Assembly: GCA_019752045.1 (NCBI GenBank)
Contig: JAIEMP010000005.1
Span: forward strand, 281,384 to 345,383
Length of the DNA stretch: 64,000 bases
Direction: 5' to 3'
From: Chitinophagaceae bacterium
GTDB taxonomy: Bacteria > Bacteroidota > Bacteroidia > Chitinophagales > Chitinophagaceae
Shown here: positions 44,321 through 53,980 of the stretch, piece after piece
Position numbering within the stretch: position 1 is the first letter of the stretch
How the letters are laid out: each line of letters starts with the position of its first letter
Made by a program: the position numbers and the translations under genes
The notes under the pieces: model-generated
Databases searched by the model: none
Told to the model about the DNA's origin: nothing
What the model saw: the letters and a program-made list of their open reading frames with translations, nothing else

Positions 44321-45085
44321 TTATTTTTTTGCCTGAGTAATTATTCTATCTGTTAATTCAATATTGAGTGTACGGAGTTCTATTAATACCAATTGTGCAA
44401 TGAGCCTGGCACCCAGTTCACTGAAATGTGTATTGTCATCTTTTCCATCGGGATAGTTAGGATGTTCACCGGATTTTAATTGTACGAATAAAAGCTTGGA
44501 TTGTTCTGCACCAAACTGCTGGTACAAATCCTGACTTTTTTTATCCAAATCAATGAACAATACGTTTTCTGCTGCTGCTGCATCCCGAACAATTTGTGCA
44601 TACACATCATGGGTTCCTTCAATCTTACCATCGGTTGTGAATTTTCTTCTTGCAACAGGCGTAAGCAAAATGGGTGTTGCTTTTTTCTCTCTGCTTTCTT
44701 TTACATATTGCAACAGGTTATTTCTGAATTCTGTTTCTGTTGTGTATGTTTTTTTGGTTGGCACTTCATCATTATGTCCAAACTGAATAAAAATATAATC
44801 GCCTTCAGCAGCTTCGGCCATGATGGATTTCCATAAACCCTCCTTGCGGAACGAACTCGTACTTCGTCCGTTCTTTGCTTTGTTTACAACGGTTACCGTT
44901 GAGTCCCAGAAATAAACAAAGGGCATACCCCAACCTGTTTCAGGAAAGGCTTTGGTTTCTTTGATGGCAATGGTTGAATCACCTGCAAGAAAAAGTTTGA
45001 TTTTTTTCTTTGCGGGGAATAAAAAACTCAGCATTGGAACTGCCAGCAGGATCATTAATTTCATTTTCATTTCAACAACTATCAT
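44321..45085 (-). CDS. Rhamnogalacturonan acetylesterase-like SGNH hydrolase (CE12)
   Basis: 254 residues. The SGNH/GDSL blocks are all present: FLAGDSTIA (nucleophile Ser), KNGRSTSSFRKEG (Gly), FIQFGHNDEV (Asn) and DDNTHFSELGARLIA (Asp and His). This order is typical of CE12, which removes acetyl groups from rhamnogalacturonan and other pectins. The N-terminal hydrophobic stretch (LMILLAVPMLSFLF) exports it. It is the fourth gene of the susC transcript and overlaps the upstream PL1 gene by 4 bp (45082-45085). Confidence 0.88.
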   Translation of the reverse strand: MIVVEMKMKLMILLAVPMLSFLFPAKKKIKLFLAGDSTIAIKETKAFPETGWGMPFVYFWDSTVTVVNKAKNGRSTSSFRKEGLWKSIMAEAAEGDYIFIQFGHNDEVPTKKTYTTETEFRNNLLQYVKESREKKATPILLTPVARRKFTTDGKIEGTHDVYAQIVRDAAAAENVLFIDLDKKSQDLYQQFGAEQSKLLFVQLKSGEHPNYPDGKDDNTHFSELGARLIAQLVLIELRTLNIELTDRIITQAKK

Positions 45086-46509
45086 TTTTTAATCAGACTG
45101 TTAATATACATTTCAACATTAGTGTAATGTTTATCCAACTTAATGCCTGCAGCATCATTTGCATTCTTTGGATCAAGACCATTTGCTGTTTCCCAGGCAT
45201 CCGGTATTCCGTCACGGTCTGTATCAACAGGAGCAACAGTTGTTTTTAAATAGGGCCATGCGTTCACCGTTAATTCAAAAGGAGAGTGGTGCGGATAGCC
45301 ACCCTGTACATCAATGATTGTTCCCGTTCTGTTTTTTACATTATTGATGATCCGTTGATCTAACGTATCTCTTCTAAAGCTGGCTCCAACATGATTCATT
45401 ACTGATTCATACGCTTCTGTTGATGATTGCAAAGGCATTGGATCAGTTGCATGTGGGTTGCTGATGACGGTTGTTTTTTTATCTTCTTCTGTTCCGCCGT
45501 TTCCCATATGCACACCCAGCCAGTTATTTTTTGTAACATCAGTTGATTCATCAACAAAATTTCCATTTACATACCATTTGCCAAAAGGAATGGTTTCTGT
45601 TTTGCCCGGGTTTACGATTCTGAACCGAACATTTTTATTGGTTGATGGACCGTATTTAAAATAGTTATTAACGATATTGTAATGACCACCTTCACCTGCA
45701 TAAATACTATTGCTGCCCCAGTTATAAATTACGTTGTTGCAGTAATCAACCAGTTCAGGAACGTTTTGTCTGGTTCCGTTAAAACGTGGATTTCGGTTGT
45801 TGCAATGTGCAAATAAATTATGATGTGCTGATAAATGACTGCCGCCCCAAATGCCGCCATAACCATGATGCTCCCAATCTTTATCTCCGGTTTCAAAATG
45901 ATAAGAGTAGTTCAGTGGTTCCGAAATAATATTCCATTGTAATGTTGTACTGTCGCCATTATAAACAGACAGTACTTCATCAGTACTCCAGCTGAAGGAG
46001 CAATGGTCAATGATAATGTGTTTACGACCCGATGCACTGAACGAATCATCGCTGCCACTTCCATCTACCATTCCTTTCTGTCGCTGGTATTTATCTCCCA
46101 TACGAAAACGGAGGTATCGTACAATAATATTATCGCCAGCCAATCGTACAGTATTATCAGCAATACAAATGCCATCGCCCGGAGCTGTTTGCCCTGCAAT
46201 GGTTGCATCAGCTTTAATTGCTAAAGGTGTTTCCAGATGAATTGTACCTGAAACTTCAAACACAATAATGCGTTTACCTTTTGCTTCTGCTGCTGCACGA
46301 AAACTACCGGCTCCATCATTGTTGAGATTGGTTATAATATATACTTTACCTCCACGTCCTCCTGTTGTGTATTTACCATACCCTTCGGCGCCGGGAAATG
46401 CAATAGGTATGGTTGCTGATTTTGAATTGCCTGTTTGTTGTTGTGATTTGCAACTGTTGCATATAAACAGTAACCAAAGTAAAATGGAAGATGATTTAAT
46501 ATAATTCAT
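45082..46509 (-). CDS. Pectate lyase (PL1 family), lipoprotein
   Basis: 475 residues from the Met chosen here (Met22 of the longer frame), which gives a proper lipoprotein signal with LFICNSC. A right-handed beta-helix carries IIVRYLRFRMGDKYQR, HIIIDHCSFSWSTDEVLSVY (calcium-site acids) and AHCNNRNPRFNG with the catalytic Arg region. It cleaves demethylated homogalacturonan by beta-elimination, giving unsaturated ends for GH105. The C-terminus has a DTDRDGIPDAWE repeat, a calcium-binding spacer seen in surface proteins. Confidence 0.88.
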   Translation of the reverse strand: MNYIKSSSILLWLLFICNSCKSQQQTGNSKSATIPIAFPGAEGYGKYTTGGRGGKVYIITNLNNDGAGSFRAAAEAKGKRIIVFEVSGTIHLETPLAIKADATIAGQTAPGDGICIADNTVRLAGDNIIVRYLRFRMGDKYQRQKGMVDGSGSDDSFSASGRKHIIIDHCSFSWSTDEVLSVYNGDSTTLQWNIISEPLNYSYHFETGDKDWEHHGYGGIWGGSHLSAHHNLFAHCNNRNPRFNGTRQNVPELVDYCNNVIYNWGSNSIYAGEGGHYNIVNNYFKYGPSTNKNVRFRIVNPGKTETIPFGKWYVNGNFVDESTDVTKNNWLGVHMGNGGTEEDKKTTVISNPHATDPMPLQSSTEAYESVMNHVGASFRRDTLDQRIINNVKNRTGTIIDVQGGYPHHSPFELTVNAWPYLKTTVAPVDTDRDGIPDAWETANGLDPKNANDAAGIKLDKHYTNVEMYINSLIKK

Positions 46510-46518
46510 GTTGCATGT

Positions 46519-46549
46519 TAAAAAAGGCTGCACTCTCCGGGCAGCCTTT
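46519..46549 (-). terminator. Terminator/attenuator between susD and the enzyme genes
   Basis: On the minus strand AAAGGCTGC and GCAGCCTTT form a 9-bp stem with a 9-base loop, followed by TTTTTT. It lies between the susD stop and the PL1 start, and so could lower enzyme expression relative to SusC/SusD. Confidence 0.75.
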
Positions 46550-46587
46550 GAAATCAAAACTAAATATAACAATGAGAAAAGAACTGT

Positions 46588-48402
46588 TTAGTAATTTGGG
46601 TTTTGCTTTAAAGCTCCCTGATAGGCAGCCAGAGTTGCCTGATCGTAAGGAAACAATTCACTTTTCCCCGTAACAAAGAAAGAAGCAAATCCCTGCCACA
46701 ATGGTTTACCATCTATTGCATTTGCATTAAGATGTTGTGCCCAATCAGTCCTTGTCCAGCCGGTGGTTGGAGAAGGTATCTGCGTTGGCCTCCAGAATGG
46801 TAGCGCAGTTGCCGGTGCGCCAACACCTGCATAATATTGAATTTCTTCGCCATTGTTTCTCCAGTAAATGTATTGCGGTACATAAGTATATGGTGCAACA
46901 CGATCACGGATCTGTTGAATCTTTGTTCTTGCTTCTGCAATTTTTGTTGCCAGCAAATTCCAGCGAAGCAAATCATATTTGCGGATACCCTCATGACCAA
47001 ATTCAAGCAGGCGTTCATTTACTATGGCATTAAAGAAGCCGGTTTTAGTTGTTGGAGTTACACCAATTAATCCGGTGTTACCACGGTAAGCTCTTTTGCG
47101 TACTTCTTCAAATGCGTTGATTGCTTCAGGAGTTGGTGAGCCATTTATTTCATTCACAGCTTCGGCATACATTAACAATACATCTGCAAAACGAATCATA
47201 GACCAGTTGTACCCAACATTTAAAATAGTACCGGGAAGAAGCGGAACTCTCCAGTCTCTTCTGTATTTACCGGTATTCAGTTCACCTAATCTGCGTTGCG
47301 ATTTAATATTGGAGGATGATGTTACCTGGTAATGTGTAAGGGTAACATCACGTCTGGTATCTACCGAATCAAATGAATAAAAATAATTGGGGAGCATTAC
47401 AATGCCGCCGCCACCGGCACCATATCTTGAAGCATTGCTGAGGTTGGGCCCGTCGTAATTGCCCATGCGGCTGTCACTGTTGCCATTACCACCACCTGCG
47501 CCCACTTCAAAAATAATTTCACCAAAAGGATCATATGTAAATGATGTAACGCTTCTCCATATATTTTCATAATTGGGGTTGAGTGTATGCTGCGTTCTGT
47601 TGGCCATCAGTTCTTCACATTCAAGTTTTGCCATTTGATAAAAGGTAAGATAATCGGATCTTCTTTCCATTTGTCCGTTACTTCTTAAAGCGTAACCGCC
47701 ACGTGCCAAAGCAATTCTGGCTCTTAAAGCTTTTGCTGCTCCTTTAGTGATGCGTTCATTTCTTGGAACTTCGGTACGCCATGGCAATAAATCTTTTGCT
47801 ACAGCAAGATCAGCAAGCAGTTTGTCGTAGGTTGAATCACGGTTGGCAGCTGCTATAAATAAATTGGGTTGTCTGTAAGAAGGAATCATGGGCGCAGGCA
47901 CATCACCCCAATGACGGATCAGTTCAAATAAAAACTGTGCTCTTAAAGTCAGCGCTTCACCATGCAAACGCTTTAATTCCTTTTTTTCAGTTTCGGTTCC
48001 GTTGTTGTATAAACGCATTAACGGAATTTGTTCAATGCAAAGATTTGCTTTTTCTACACCACGATATAACTGGCGGAAAGGATTTGCAATTTCTGAATTG
48101 GTTAGCAGCAACTGATAACGGCCAACACCTCTGCGGCCATTATCAATATTTCCACTTACAATACCTTCATCAGTATCATACGGATAATACATGCTGATGC
48201 GGATGCCATATCCATTATCGCCTTGTAATTCATCATATACACCCACCAGTGCAGTGTTTGCATTTGATACATCCGAAAAAGCCTGCGCAATACTGTATTG
48301 TGATACAGGTTCTACTACGGTATATTGTTTACATGCTTCTGTTGAAATAATAAACAGCGCTGCTAAAACAAATACAAAGGGTTGAAAAAATTTATGTTTC
48401 AT
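46588..48402 (-). CDS. susD: SusD/RagB-family glycan-binding lipoprotein
   Basis: 604 residues. Signal peptide with lipobox STEAC (Cys24). TPR-like N-terminal helices carry EIANPFRQLYRGVEKANLCI, FRQLYRG being a typical SusD element, and the C-terminal RagB region has RFADVLLMYAEAVNE and FNAIVNERLLEFGHEGIRKY. It caps the SusC barrel at the cell surface and binds pectic oligosaccharides. It follows susC by 20 bp. No SusE/F-like surface proteins follow. Confidence 0.94.
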   Translation of the reverse strand: MKHKFFQPFVFVLAALFIISTEACKQYTVVEPVSQYSIAQAFSDVSNANTALVGVYDELQGDNGYGIRISMYYPYDTDEGIVSGNIDNGRRGVGRYQLLLTNSEIANPFRQLYRGVEKANLCIEQIPLMRLYNNGTETEKKELKRLHGEALTLRAQFLFELIRHWGDVPAPMIPSYRQPNLFIAAANRDSTYDKLLADLAVAKDLLPWRTEVPRNERITKGAAKALRARIALARGGYALRSNGQMERRSDYLTFYQMAKLECEELMANRTQHTLNPNYENIWRSVTSFTYDPFGEIIFEVGAGGGNGNSDSRMGNYDGPNLSNASRYGAGGGGIVMLPNYFYSFDSVDTRRDVTLTHYQVTSSSNIKSQRRLGELNTGKYRRDWRVPLLPGTILNVGYNWSMIRFADVLLMYAEAVNEINGSPTPEAINAFEEVRKRAYRGNTGLIGVTPTTKTGFFNAIVNERLLEFGHEGIRKYDLLRWNLLATKIAEARTKIQQIRDRVAPYTYVPQYIYWRNNGEEIQYYAGVGAPATALPFWRPTQIPSPTTGWTRTDWAQHLNANAIDGKPLWQGFASFFVTGKSELFPYDQATLAAYQGALKQNPNY

Positions 48403-48422
48403 GTGAACGATCTTTTATTTTA

Positions 48423-51400
48423 TTAAAATGTAACATTTACGCCAAACACCCATGTTCTTGATCTGGGATATGCTGCAAAATCAACACCCGGTGTTAATGG
48501 ATCTGATCTGCGTGATGTAACATCAGGATCGTATCCTGAATAATTTGTAATGGTAGCAAGGTTGTTTACTGTTGCAAACACACGAAGTGTTGACATTTTC
48601 AATTGTGCCAAAGCTCTCTTCGGTAATGTATAACCAAGTGTAATGTTGTTAAAACGTAAATACGAACCATCTTCAATAGCCCATGAATGTAACCACCAAC
48701 GCTGCACTCGCACAGGCGACCAGATTTCTGCATTGGCATTTAGTTTAGAGAGTTCAGAAGGATCTGTAACCCTGATGCCATTGTTGTTGATGTAAGTAAA
48801 TCTTCTTCTCATGGTATTGAGCATATTGAGATTGGCGAAAGCGCCATCGGTCCACTCAATTTTATTGGCATTATAAATATCACCGCCTACAACAAAATTT
48901 ACAAACACACTCAAATCAAAACTTCTGTAAGTAAACTGGTTGCTCCAGCCACCTGTGAAATCGGGGTTGGCATTTCCAATCACTGTTCTGTCGCCATCAG
49001 GTGTAATAACCCCATCGTTATTTAAATCTTTCCATTTCAGCATACCGGGTTGAGGTATACCATATACTCCATTCGATGCAATTCCTGGTTTTAAAGTATA
49101 TACTCCTGTAGTTGAATTGTAATTAAACTCTTCAATTTTGTAAAACCCATCTGTTACAAATCCATACATTAATCCGGCAGGTTGCCCCACTTTAACTAAA
49201 TAATCATCTACACCATCGCTTCCCTGCCATCCTGAGTTGCGTGTTATTTGTGAAACTCCTCCAAGACTTTCAACTCTGTTTTTGTTAAAAGAAATATTGA
49301 AATTGGAGTTCCATGAAAAATCTTTTTTCTGAACAGGATTGGCATTTAACTGAAACTCAACACCTCTGTTTGACGTAGAACCAATGTTTTGCAATTGCTG
49401 CGTATAACCGGTGGTTGGAGGAATTTGAACAGCCAGCAACAGATCCTTTGCAGTGTTTTTATAAATGTCCATAGTAAACTGCAGTCTGTTATTAAAGAAA
49501 GCAAGATCAAGACCAAAGTTGCGGGTGGTATTTGTTTCCCATCGCAGATCAGGATTAGCCAGAGCAATAGGTGCAAACCCGGGTAGTATAGAATGATTGA
49601 AAGCGTACTGACCGGTTACACCATAAAGTTGTAAATACAACAGGTTATCAATACGGTTGTTACCAACTGCACCATATCCAAACCTGAACTTACCATCTGT
49701 AAGCCAATTTAGTTTGTCAAGCAGTTTTTCTCTGCTGAAACGCCATGCAACAGAACCAGAAGGGAACACAAGCGTTCCGTTTTCGGAACTGAACTTGGAA
49801 GAACGATCGGCTCTTAAATTAAATGTTGCAAGATATTTATCATCATAGCCATAAGTTACTCTTCCAAATAATGAGAAGATACGGCTGGGCGGTTGAGTAA
49901 AAGAAGTGGGCAATGGTTGTGCCGATCCTGCAGGAGCAGAACCAAGACCCATATTGGCCAATGCTTTTTGTGGAGTAATATCGGCAGGGAAATACCTGGT
50001 TTCAAAAAAAGTGTTTCTCGAACGTACATCTACAATTTCATGACCTGCGAGTACGCTGAAATCATGATGCTTTTTAAAATTATTTAAAGAGTATTGAAGG
50101 GTATTGGAATTGGTAAAGGTGCTGTTTCTCTGATTGCCGATGGATGCAACCGGCAGTGAAGCTGCGTTACGTGCAGGTGATGTTATTTTACTGTAAAATA
50201 AATTCTGCTCAATACCTGTATTATCGTAACCAAAGGTAGATCTGAATACAAGATTTTTTAAAATGTTATAGTTGATATATCCACTTAAATACACCGCCTG
50301 TGTTTTTTGTTTTCTGTATTCGGCCCTTGTTTGAATAATGGGATTAATAGCGCCGCTTGAAGCAAGGAAATACGCTTCATCAAAATCATCAATACCACCT
50401 GTTGGTGTAGCTAATTCAAACGGACGGTAATTGATGGTATGCCGTAAACGGTTGGTTGATCTTGTTCCGCTATTGGTAGTGCCTGCACCACTTACTGTTT
50501 GATCAAGATAACGGGTGGTCATGCCTATTTTAAATTTGTCGGATACTTTATGATCCATTTTAAAGTTCACCAGGTATCTGTCAAAACCAGATTCAAGTAA
50601 AATACCTTCTTCTTTATTAGCAGTTAAGCTCAGGTTATATGTGGTAGCAAGATTTCCGCCATTTACAGATACGTTATGGTTTTGATACAATGCTTTTCTT
50701 CCAAACACTTCTTTTTGCCAGTCAATAAATTTTTTGGTTTTATAAACATTCAATGTATCCCATGTTGTGCCATAGGTTTGGGCAAAGCTTGAACTGTCTG
50801 CAATACTTCCCCGGCTTCTTTCATACTGCCACACAACAAAATCATAAGGGTCCATTACATCCATTGTTTTAGGTAATACTCTCCAGCCAAAAGAACCGTT
50901 ATACGATACCTGTGTTTTACCCGGTCGTCCTGCTTTGGTTGTAATGATCACAACACCATTGGCTGCTCTTGCTCCGTAGATAGCGGTTGTAGAGGCATCT
51001 TTTAATACATCAATGGTAGCAATATCCTGCGGCGAAATAATGGAAAGTGCATTTTCTACCTGTACACCATCTACAATATACAGAGGTGAGTTATCCTGTG
51101 TAATGGAACCACCACCTCTTACACGAATAATAATTTCGGCACCGGGAGCACCTTCTGTTGCAGTTACCTGCACACCTGCCAAACGGCCCTGAATGGCTTC
51201 AGCTGCAGATGAAAGAGGAATATCTTTTAATTGCTTTGAGTTTACCGATGAAACAGAACCTGTAAGATCTTTCCGTTTAATGGATGAGTAACCAACTACT
51301 ACTACATCTTCCAGCGCAGAAACATCTTTTTCAAGTGTTACTGCAACTTCGGCGCTTCCATCGGTTGAAATATTTACTGCTTTATAACCGGAGTAGGTGA

Positions 51401-51614
51401 TTACCAGTGTTACAGAACCTGTACCGGGGGCATCCAATTTAAAATTGCCTCCTGCATCGGTTTGTACACCTTTTTTTGAACCGCTTAGTAAAATGCTTAC
51501 ACCTCTTAACGGTGCACCTGATTCATCCGTTACTTTTCCTTTTATCTGACGGGTTTGGGCAAAACCTGCCACACTGCAGATAAGAATCAAAAGCAGAAAA
51601 AAATATTTTTTCAT
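48423..51614 (-). CDS. susC: SusC/RagA TonB-dependent outer-membrane transporter
   Basis: 1063 residues from the Met chosen (Met19 of the longer frame), with a signal peptide (YFFLLLILICSVAGFAQ). A carboxypeptidase-like N-terminal domain (IKGKVTDESGAPLRGVSILL) precedes the plug (DVVVVGYSSIKRKDLTGSVS, ANGVVIITTKAG) and a 22-strand barrel ending in RSRTWVFGVNVTF. It imports oligogalacturonides using TonB energy. It heads the 30-kb minus-strand locus and is divergent from the LacI-family gene. The 5' leader is about 170 bp if the -7-like box is used. Confidence 0.95.
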   Translation of the reverse strand: MKKYFFLLLILICSVAGFAQTRQIKGKVTDESGAPLRGVSILLSGSKKGVQTDAGGNFKLDAPGTGSVTLVITYSGYKAVNISTDGSAEVAVTLEKDVSALEDVVVVGYSSIKRKDLTGSVSSVNSKQLKDIPLSSAAEAIQGRLAGVQVTATEGAPGAEIIIRVRGGGSITQDNSPLYIVDGVQVENALSIISPQDIATIDVLKDASTTAIYGARAANGVVIITTKAGRPGKTQVSYNGSFGWRVLPKTMDVMDPYDFVVWQYERSRGSIADSSSFAQTYGTTWDTLNVYKTKKFIDWQKEVFGRKALYQNHNVSVNGGNLATTYNLSLTANKEEGILLESGFDRYLVNFKMDHKVSDKFKIGMTTRYLDQTVSGAGTTNSGTRSTNRLRHTINYRPFELATPTGGIDDFDEAYFLASSGAINPIIQTRAEYRKQKTQAVYLSGYINYNILKNLVFRSTFGYDNTGIEQNLFYSKITSPARNAASLPVASIGNQRNSTFTNSNTLQYSLNNFKKHHDFSVLAGHEIVDVRSRNTFFETRYFPADITPQKALANMGLGSAPAGSAQPLPTSFTQPPSRIFSLFGRVTYGYDDKYLATFNLRADRSSKFSSENGTLVFPSGSVAWRFSREKLLDKLNWLTDGKFRFGYGAVGNNRIDNLLYLQLYGVTGQYAFNHSILPGFAPIALANPDLRWETNTTRNFGLDLAFFNNRLQFTMDIYKNTAKDLLLAVQIPPTTGYTQQLQNIGSTSNRGVEFQLNANPVQKKDFSWNSNFNISFNKNRVESLGGVSQITRNSGWQGSDGVDDYLVKVGQPAGLMYGFVTDGFYKIEEFNYNSTTGVYTLKPGIASNGVYGIPQPGMLKWKDLNNDGVITPDGDRTVIGNANPDFTGGWSNQFTYRSFDLSVFVNFVVGGDIYNANKIEWTDGAFANLNMLNTMRRRFTYINNNGIRVTDPSELSKLNANAEIWSPVRVQRWWLHSWAIEDGSYLRFNNITLGYTLPKRALAQLKMSTLRVFATVNNLATITNYSGYDPDVTSRRSDPLTPGVDFAAYPRSRTWVFGVNVTF

Positions 51615-51768
51615 ACTGCGCTTTGTTTTTAGTTGATTTTTTTTCGAACCCTGCAAAAAGATGAGCAAGGCGAATAATTTAAAAAATGGTTTGATGAAAA
51701 TGAAACGTTAACTATTTATGGCAAATGACTGAGTAAAGTATTTCTGTATCGTTTAAGCAAGCAAATCC

Positions 51769-51784
51769 GTTCTGTTTACAGAAC
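51769..51784. promoter_or_regulatory. 16-bp perfect palindrome near the susC start site
   Basis: GTTCTGTTTACAGAAC. It borders the minus-strand -7-like box TAGACTTG, so a protein bound here could block or time susC transcription. Only one copy seen. Confidence 0.4.
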
Positions 51785-51827
51785 AAGTCTATGTACATTT
51801 TCAGGATTACCGAAAGGTTTGAAACCA

Positions 51828-51857
51828 TTTATTTACGCAATCGTTCCCGAGAACGAT
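51828..51857. promoter_or_regulatory. Operator-like palindrome upstream of susC
   Basis: TTTATTTACGCAATCGTT runs into CCCGAGAACGAT; ATCGTTC / GAACGAT (51840-51857) is a perfect 7-bp dyad. The 18-base block and the dyad recur at 35379-35408. The centre lies about 60-70 bp upstream of the expected susC start, a position more usual for activation than repression. Confidence 0.65.
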
Positions 51858-52012
51858 ACCACGCAAAAATGCAGTTATTGAATTTAAAATGAACAGATTC
51901 AACAATAAAAAAAAAGAAGATTCGTACCCAACAGTTTTCAATACATGTTTCATGAAACAGACCGGAAGAACAACGCCGAAACGCCTATCTTTAGAACTGA
52001 ATTTTGCCTGCT

Positions 52013-53044
52013 ATGAAATTTGAAGCTGTTACCATAAAAGATATTGCAAAGGCGTTGGGTCTTTCCACTTCTACTGTTTCAAGAGCACTGAGAGACAGTC
52101 ATGAAATCAGTGCAGAAACCAAGCAATTGGTAATGGAGTGTGCAGAAAAGCTGAATTACAAACCCAACCCCATTGCCCTTAGCCTCAAAGAAAGAAGGAG
52201 CCGCTCAATTGGAGTAGTGGTTTGTGAAATTGCCAACACCTTTTTCTCACAAGTGATCAATGGCATTGAATCTATTGCGTACGACAGGGGTTATAATGTT
52301 ATTGTGTCGCAAAGCCGGGAGTCGTACGAACGTGAAGTAATTGATCTGCAGTTCCTGGCTTCACGATCAGTTGATGGTGTGCTGATTTCACTTTCAACCG
52401 AAACAACCGACCTCACCCATATTAAAGCATTGCATGCAAGAGGGATGCCCATTGTGTTGTTCGATCGGATTCATGAAGAAATTGATACGCATAAAGTAGT
52501 GGTTGATAATTATAAGGGAGCATACGACGCAACCGAACACCTCATTAAAAACGGGTACAAGCGGATTGCTGCTGTCGCAGGGTCTGAGTTTCTTTCCATT
52601 ACAGTTGAACGACTGGCCGGGTATCATGATGCGTTAAAAGCAAACAATCTTTCTTACAGTAAACAATACGTACAACATTGTTTTTATGGCGGGATGGTTT
52701 TTTCAGAGATTGAAGAGGCCATGAATAAGTTGATGACCCTGAAACAAAAACCCGATGCAATGATTACTACAAGCGATAAACTCACAACAGGTTGTTTGAA
52801 AACGTTAAAGCGCCGGGGATTGAAAATACCTGAAGATATTGCAATGGTTGGTTTTTCTAATTCAGATATTGCAGAGTTGGTAGATCCGCCACTTACTGTT
52901 GTGCGTCAACCTGCAGAAGAAATGGGCAGGGCAGCAACTGAATTATTATTACAGTTGGTAGAAAGTAAACGGGCAATTAAAGATTTTGAAAAAAGGGTGC
53001 TGACACCCGAGCTGCAAATCAGGGAGTCCTCTGTAAAATTGTAA
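52013..53044 (+). CDS. LacI-family transcriptional regulator
   Basis: 343 residues from the ATG; a TTG 9 bp earlier is a less likely start. The N-terminal HTH (VTIKDIAKALGLSTSTVSRA) and hinge (NPIALSLKERRSRSIGVVV) are followed by a periplasmic-binding-protein-like sensor domain (GVLISLSTETTDL, AVAGSEFLSITVERLAGYHD, IAMVGFSNSDIAELVDPPLT). It is divergent from susC and likely senses a uronate or pathway intermediate and controls the locus through the 51840 and 35391 dyads. No hybrid two-component sensor or AraC-type regulator is present. Whether it represses or activates is not decidable. Confidence 0.92.
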   Translation: MKFEAVTIKDIAKALGLSTSTVSRALRDSHEISAETKQLVMECAEKLNYKPNPIALSLKERRSRSIGVVVCEIANTFFSQVINGIESIAYDRGYNVIVSQSRESYEREVIDLQFLASRSVDGVLISLSTETTDLTHIKALHARGMPIVLFDRIHEEIDTHKVVVDNYKGAYDATEHLIKNGYKRIAAVAGSEFLSITVERLAGYHDALKANNLSYSKQYVQHCFYGGMVFSEIEEAMNKLMTLKQKPDAMITTSDKLTTGCLKTLKRRGLKIPEDIAMVGFSNSDIAELVDPPLTVVRQPAEEMGRAATELLLQLVESKRAIKDFEKRVLTPELQIRESSVKL

Positions 53045-53054
53045 ACAAAAAACT

Positions 53055-53441
53055 TTATTCTTCTTTCCGCTTTACAATTAAAAACCACTCATTCTCCAAC
53101 GGCAGATAACCATAATCGTAACAATAGAAATAAGTCTTGCCTGTTTTTGTGTTGTAGAGGTGAGTGAAGTATTTAAAATGAAAACCCATGCGTTGCAGTT
53201 TGTCTTTATTGGCTTTGGCCGTTTCTTCTGCATCAGGAAGAATCTCTTCCAATATGCGTCGGTTTTTGAGTAAGGTATTGTTGATATTCCGCACATAATT
53301 ACTATGAGCGCCCTTTGCTTTCTGTTGATTGTTGTAATTATTGCGGCAATAATCGTCACAAAACTTCTTATCCACTCTTCCTTTCAGCACTTTCCCGCAA
53401 GCCAGGCAGGTCTTGTTTTTTTCAGCTGTTAATACAGTCAT
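53055..53441 (-). CDS. Small zinc-ribbon protein, function unknown
   Basis: 128 residues. The N-terminal CLACGKVLKGRVDKKFCDDYC has the four Cys of a zinc ribbon (CxxC...CxxxC), then a helical, charged region (RRILEEILPDAEETAKANKD) and a Tyr/Phe-rich end (GKTYFYCYDYGYLPLENEWF). Such proteins are common in Bacteroidota, and I do not know a function. It is convergent with the LacI gene. Confidence 0.7.
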   Translation of the reverse strand: MTVLTAEKNKTCLACGKVLKGRVDKKFCDDYCRNNYNNQQKAKGAHSNYVRNINNTLLKNRRILEEILPDAEETAKANKDKLQRMGFHFKYFTHLYNTKTGKTYFYCYDYGYLPLENEWFLIVKRKEE

Positions 53442-53630
53442 AGCAATGGTTTTGGGTGATAAGATACAACTATTTTATCCGTGTGCAAACGTTTTTACAC
53501 GTTTAGTTTCGGGAGTAAACGGGTAAAAACCGGATCAGGCTTTAGCTGCAGATCATCTTTGTGTTGTCAATCGCAAATAACAAACGGTTGACTGAGATAA
53601 CAAAATTCAAAACAATTAAATTTCAAAGTC

Positions 53631-53975
53631 ATGTACGCACTTAAGAACAAAGTTCAACTGATCGGCAACCTGGGCAACGCACCAGAAGTTAAAACATTAG
53701 ATGGCGGTAAAAAAATGGCCCGCTTCAGTCTTGCAACCAATGAAACTTATCGCAACGCCAAAGGCGAAAAGATCACTGAAACGCAATGGCACAATATGAT
53801 TGCCTGGGGTAAGGTGGCAGAGATTGCAGAAAAGTATTTAACCAAAGGAAAAGAAGTAGTGGTTGAAGGTAAACTGGTGAACCGTAACTACACCGATAAA
53901 GAAGGAAATAAGAAATACATTACCGAAGTACAGGTAAATGAATTACTCCTCCTGAGCGAAAAAGCAAAGGCCTGA
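53631..53975 (+). CDS. ssb: Single-stranded DNA-binding protein
   Basis: 114 residues, one OB fold: KNKVQLIGNLGNAPEVKTLD, ARFSLATNETYRNAKGEK and TQWHNMIAWGKVAEIAEKYL are typical SSB strands, with the GKEVVVEGKLVNRNY block closing the fold. It protects single-stranded DNA in replication and repair. It is short: the long disordered tail and acidic DDIPF-type tip of E. coli SSB are absent, so protein-partner recruitment may differ. An inverted repeat begins 6 bp after its stop. Confidence 0.92.
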   Translation: MYALKNKVQLIGNLGNAPEVKTLDGGKKMARFSLATNETYRNAKGEKITETQWHNMIAWGKVAEIAEKYLTKGKEVVVEGKLVNRNYTDKEGNKKYITEVQVNELLLLSEKAKA

Positions 53976-53980
53976 CTGCA

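Larger units (their letters stand above)
51615..52012. promoter_or_regulatory. susC-lacI divergent control region
   Basis: A 398-bp gene-free region. It contains GTTCTGTTTACAGAAC (perfect palindrome, 51769-51784), a -7-like box TAGACTTG on the minus strand (51784-51791), the operator-like dyad at 51840-51857, the palindrome GTTTCATGAAAC (51947-51958) and TATCTTTA (51986-51993), a near -7 box, 20 bases before the LacI ATG. Confidence 0.6.
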
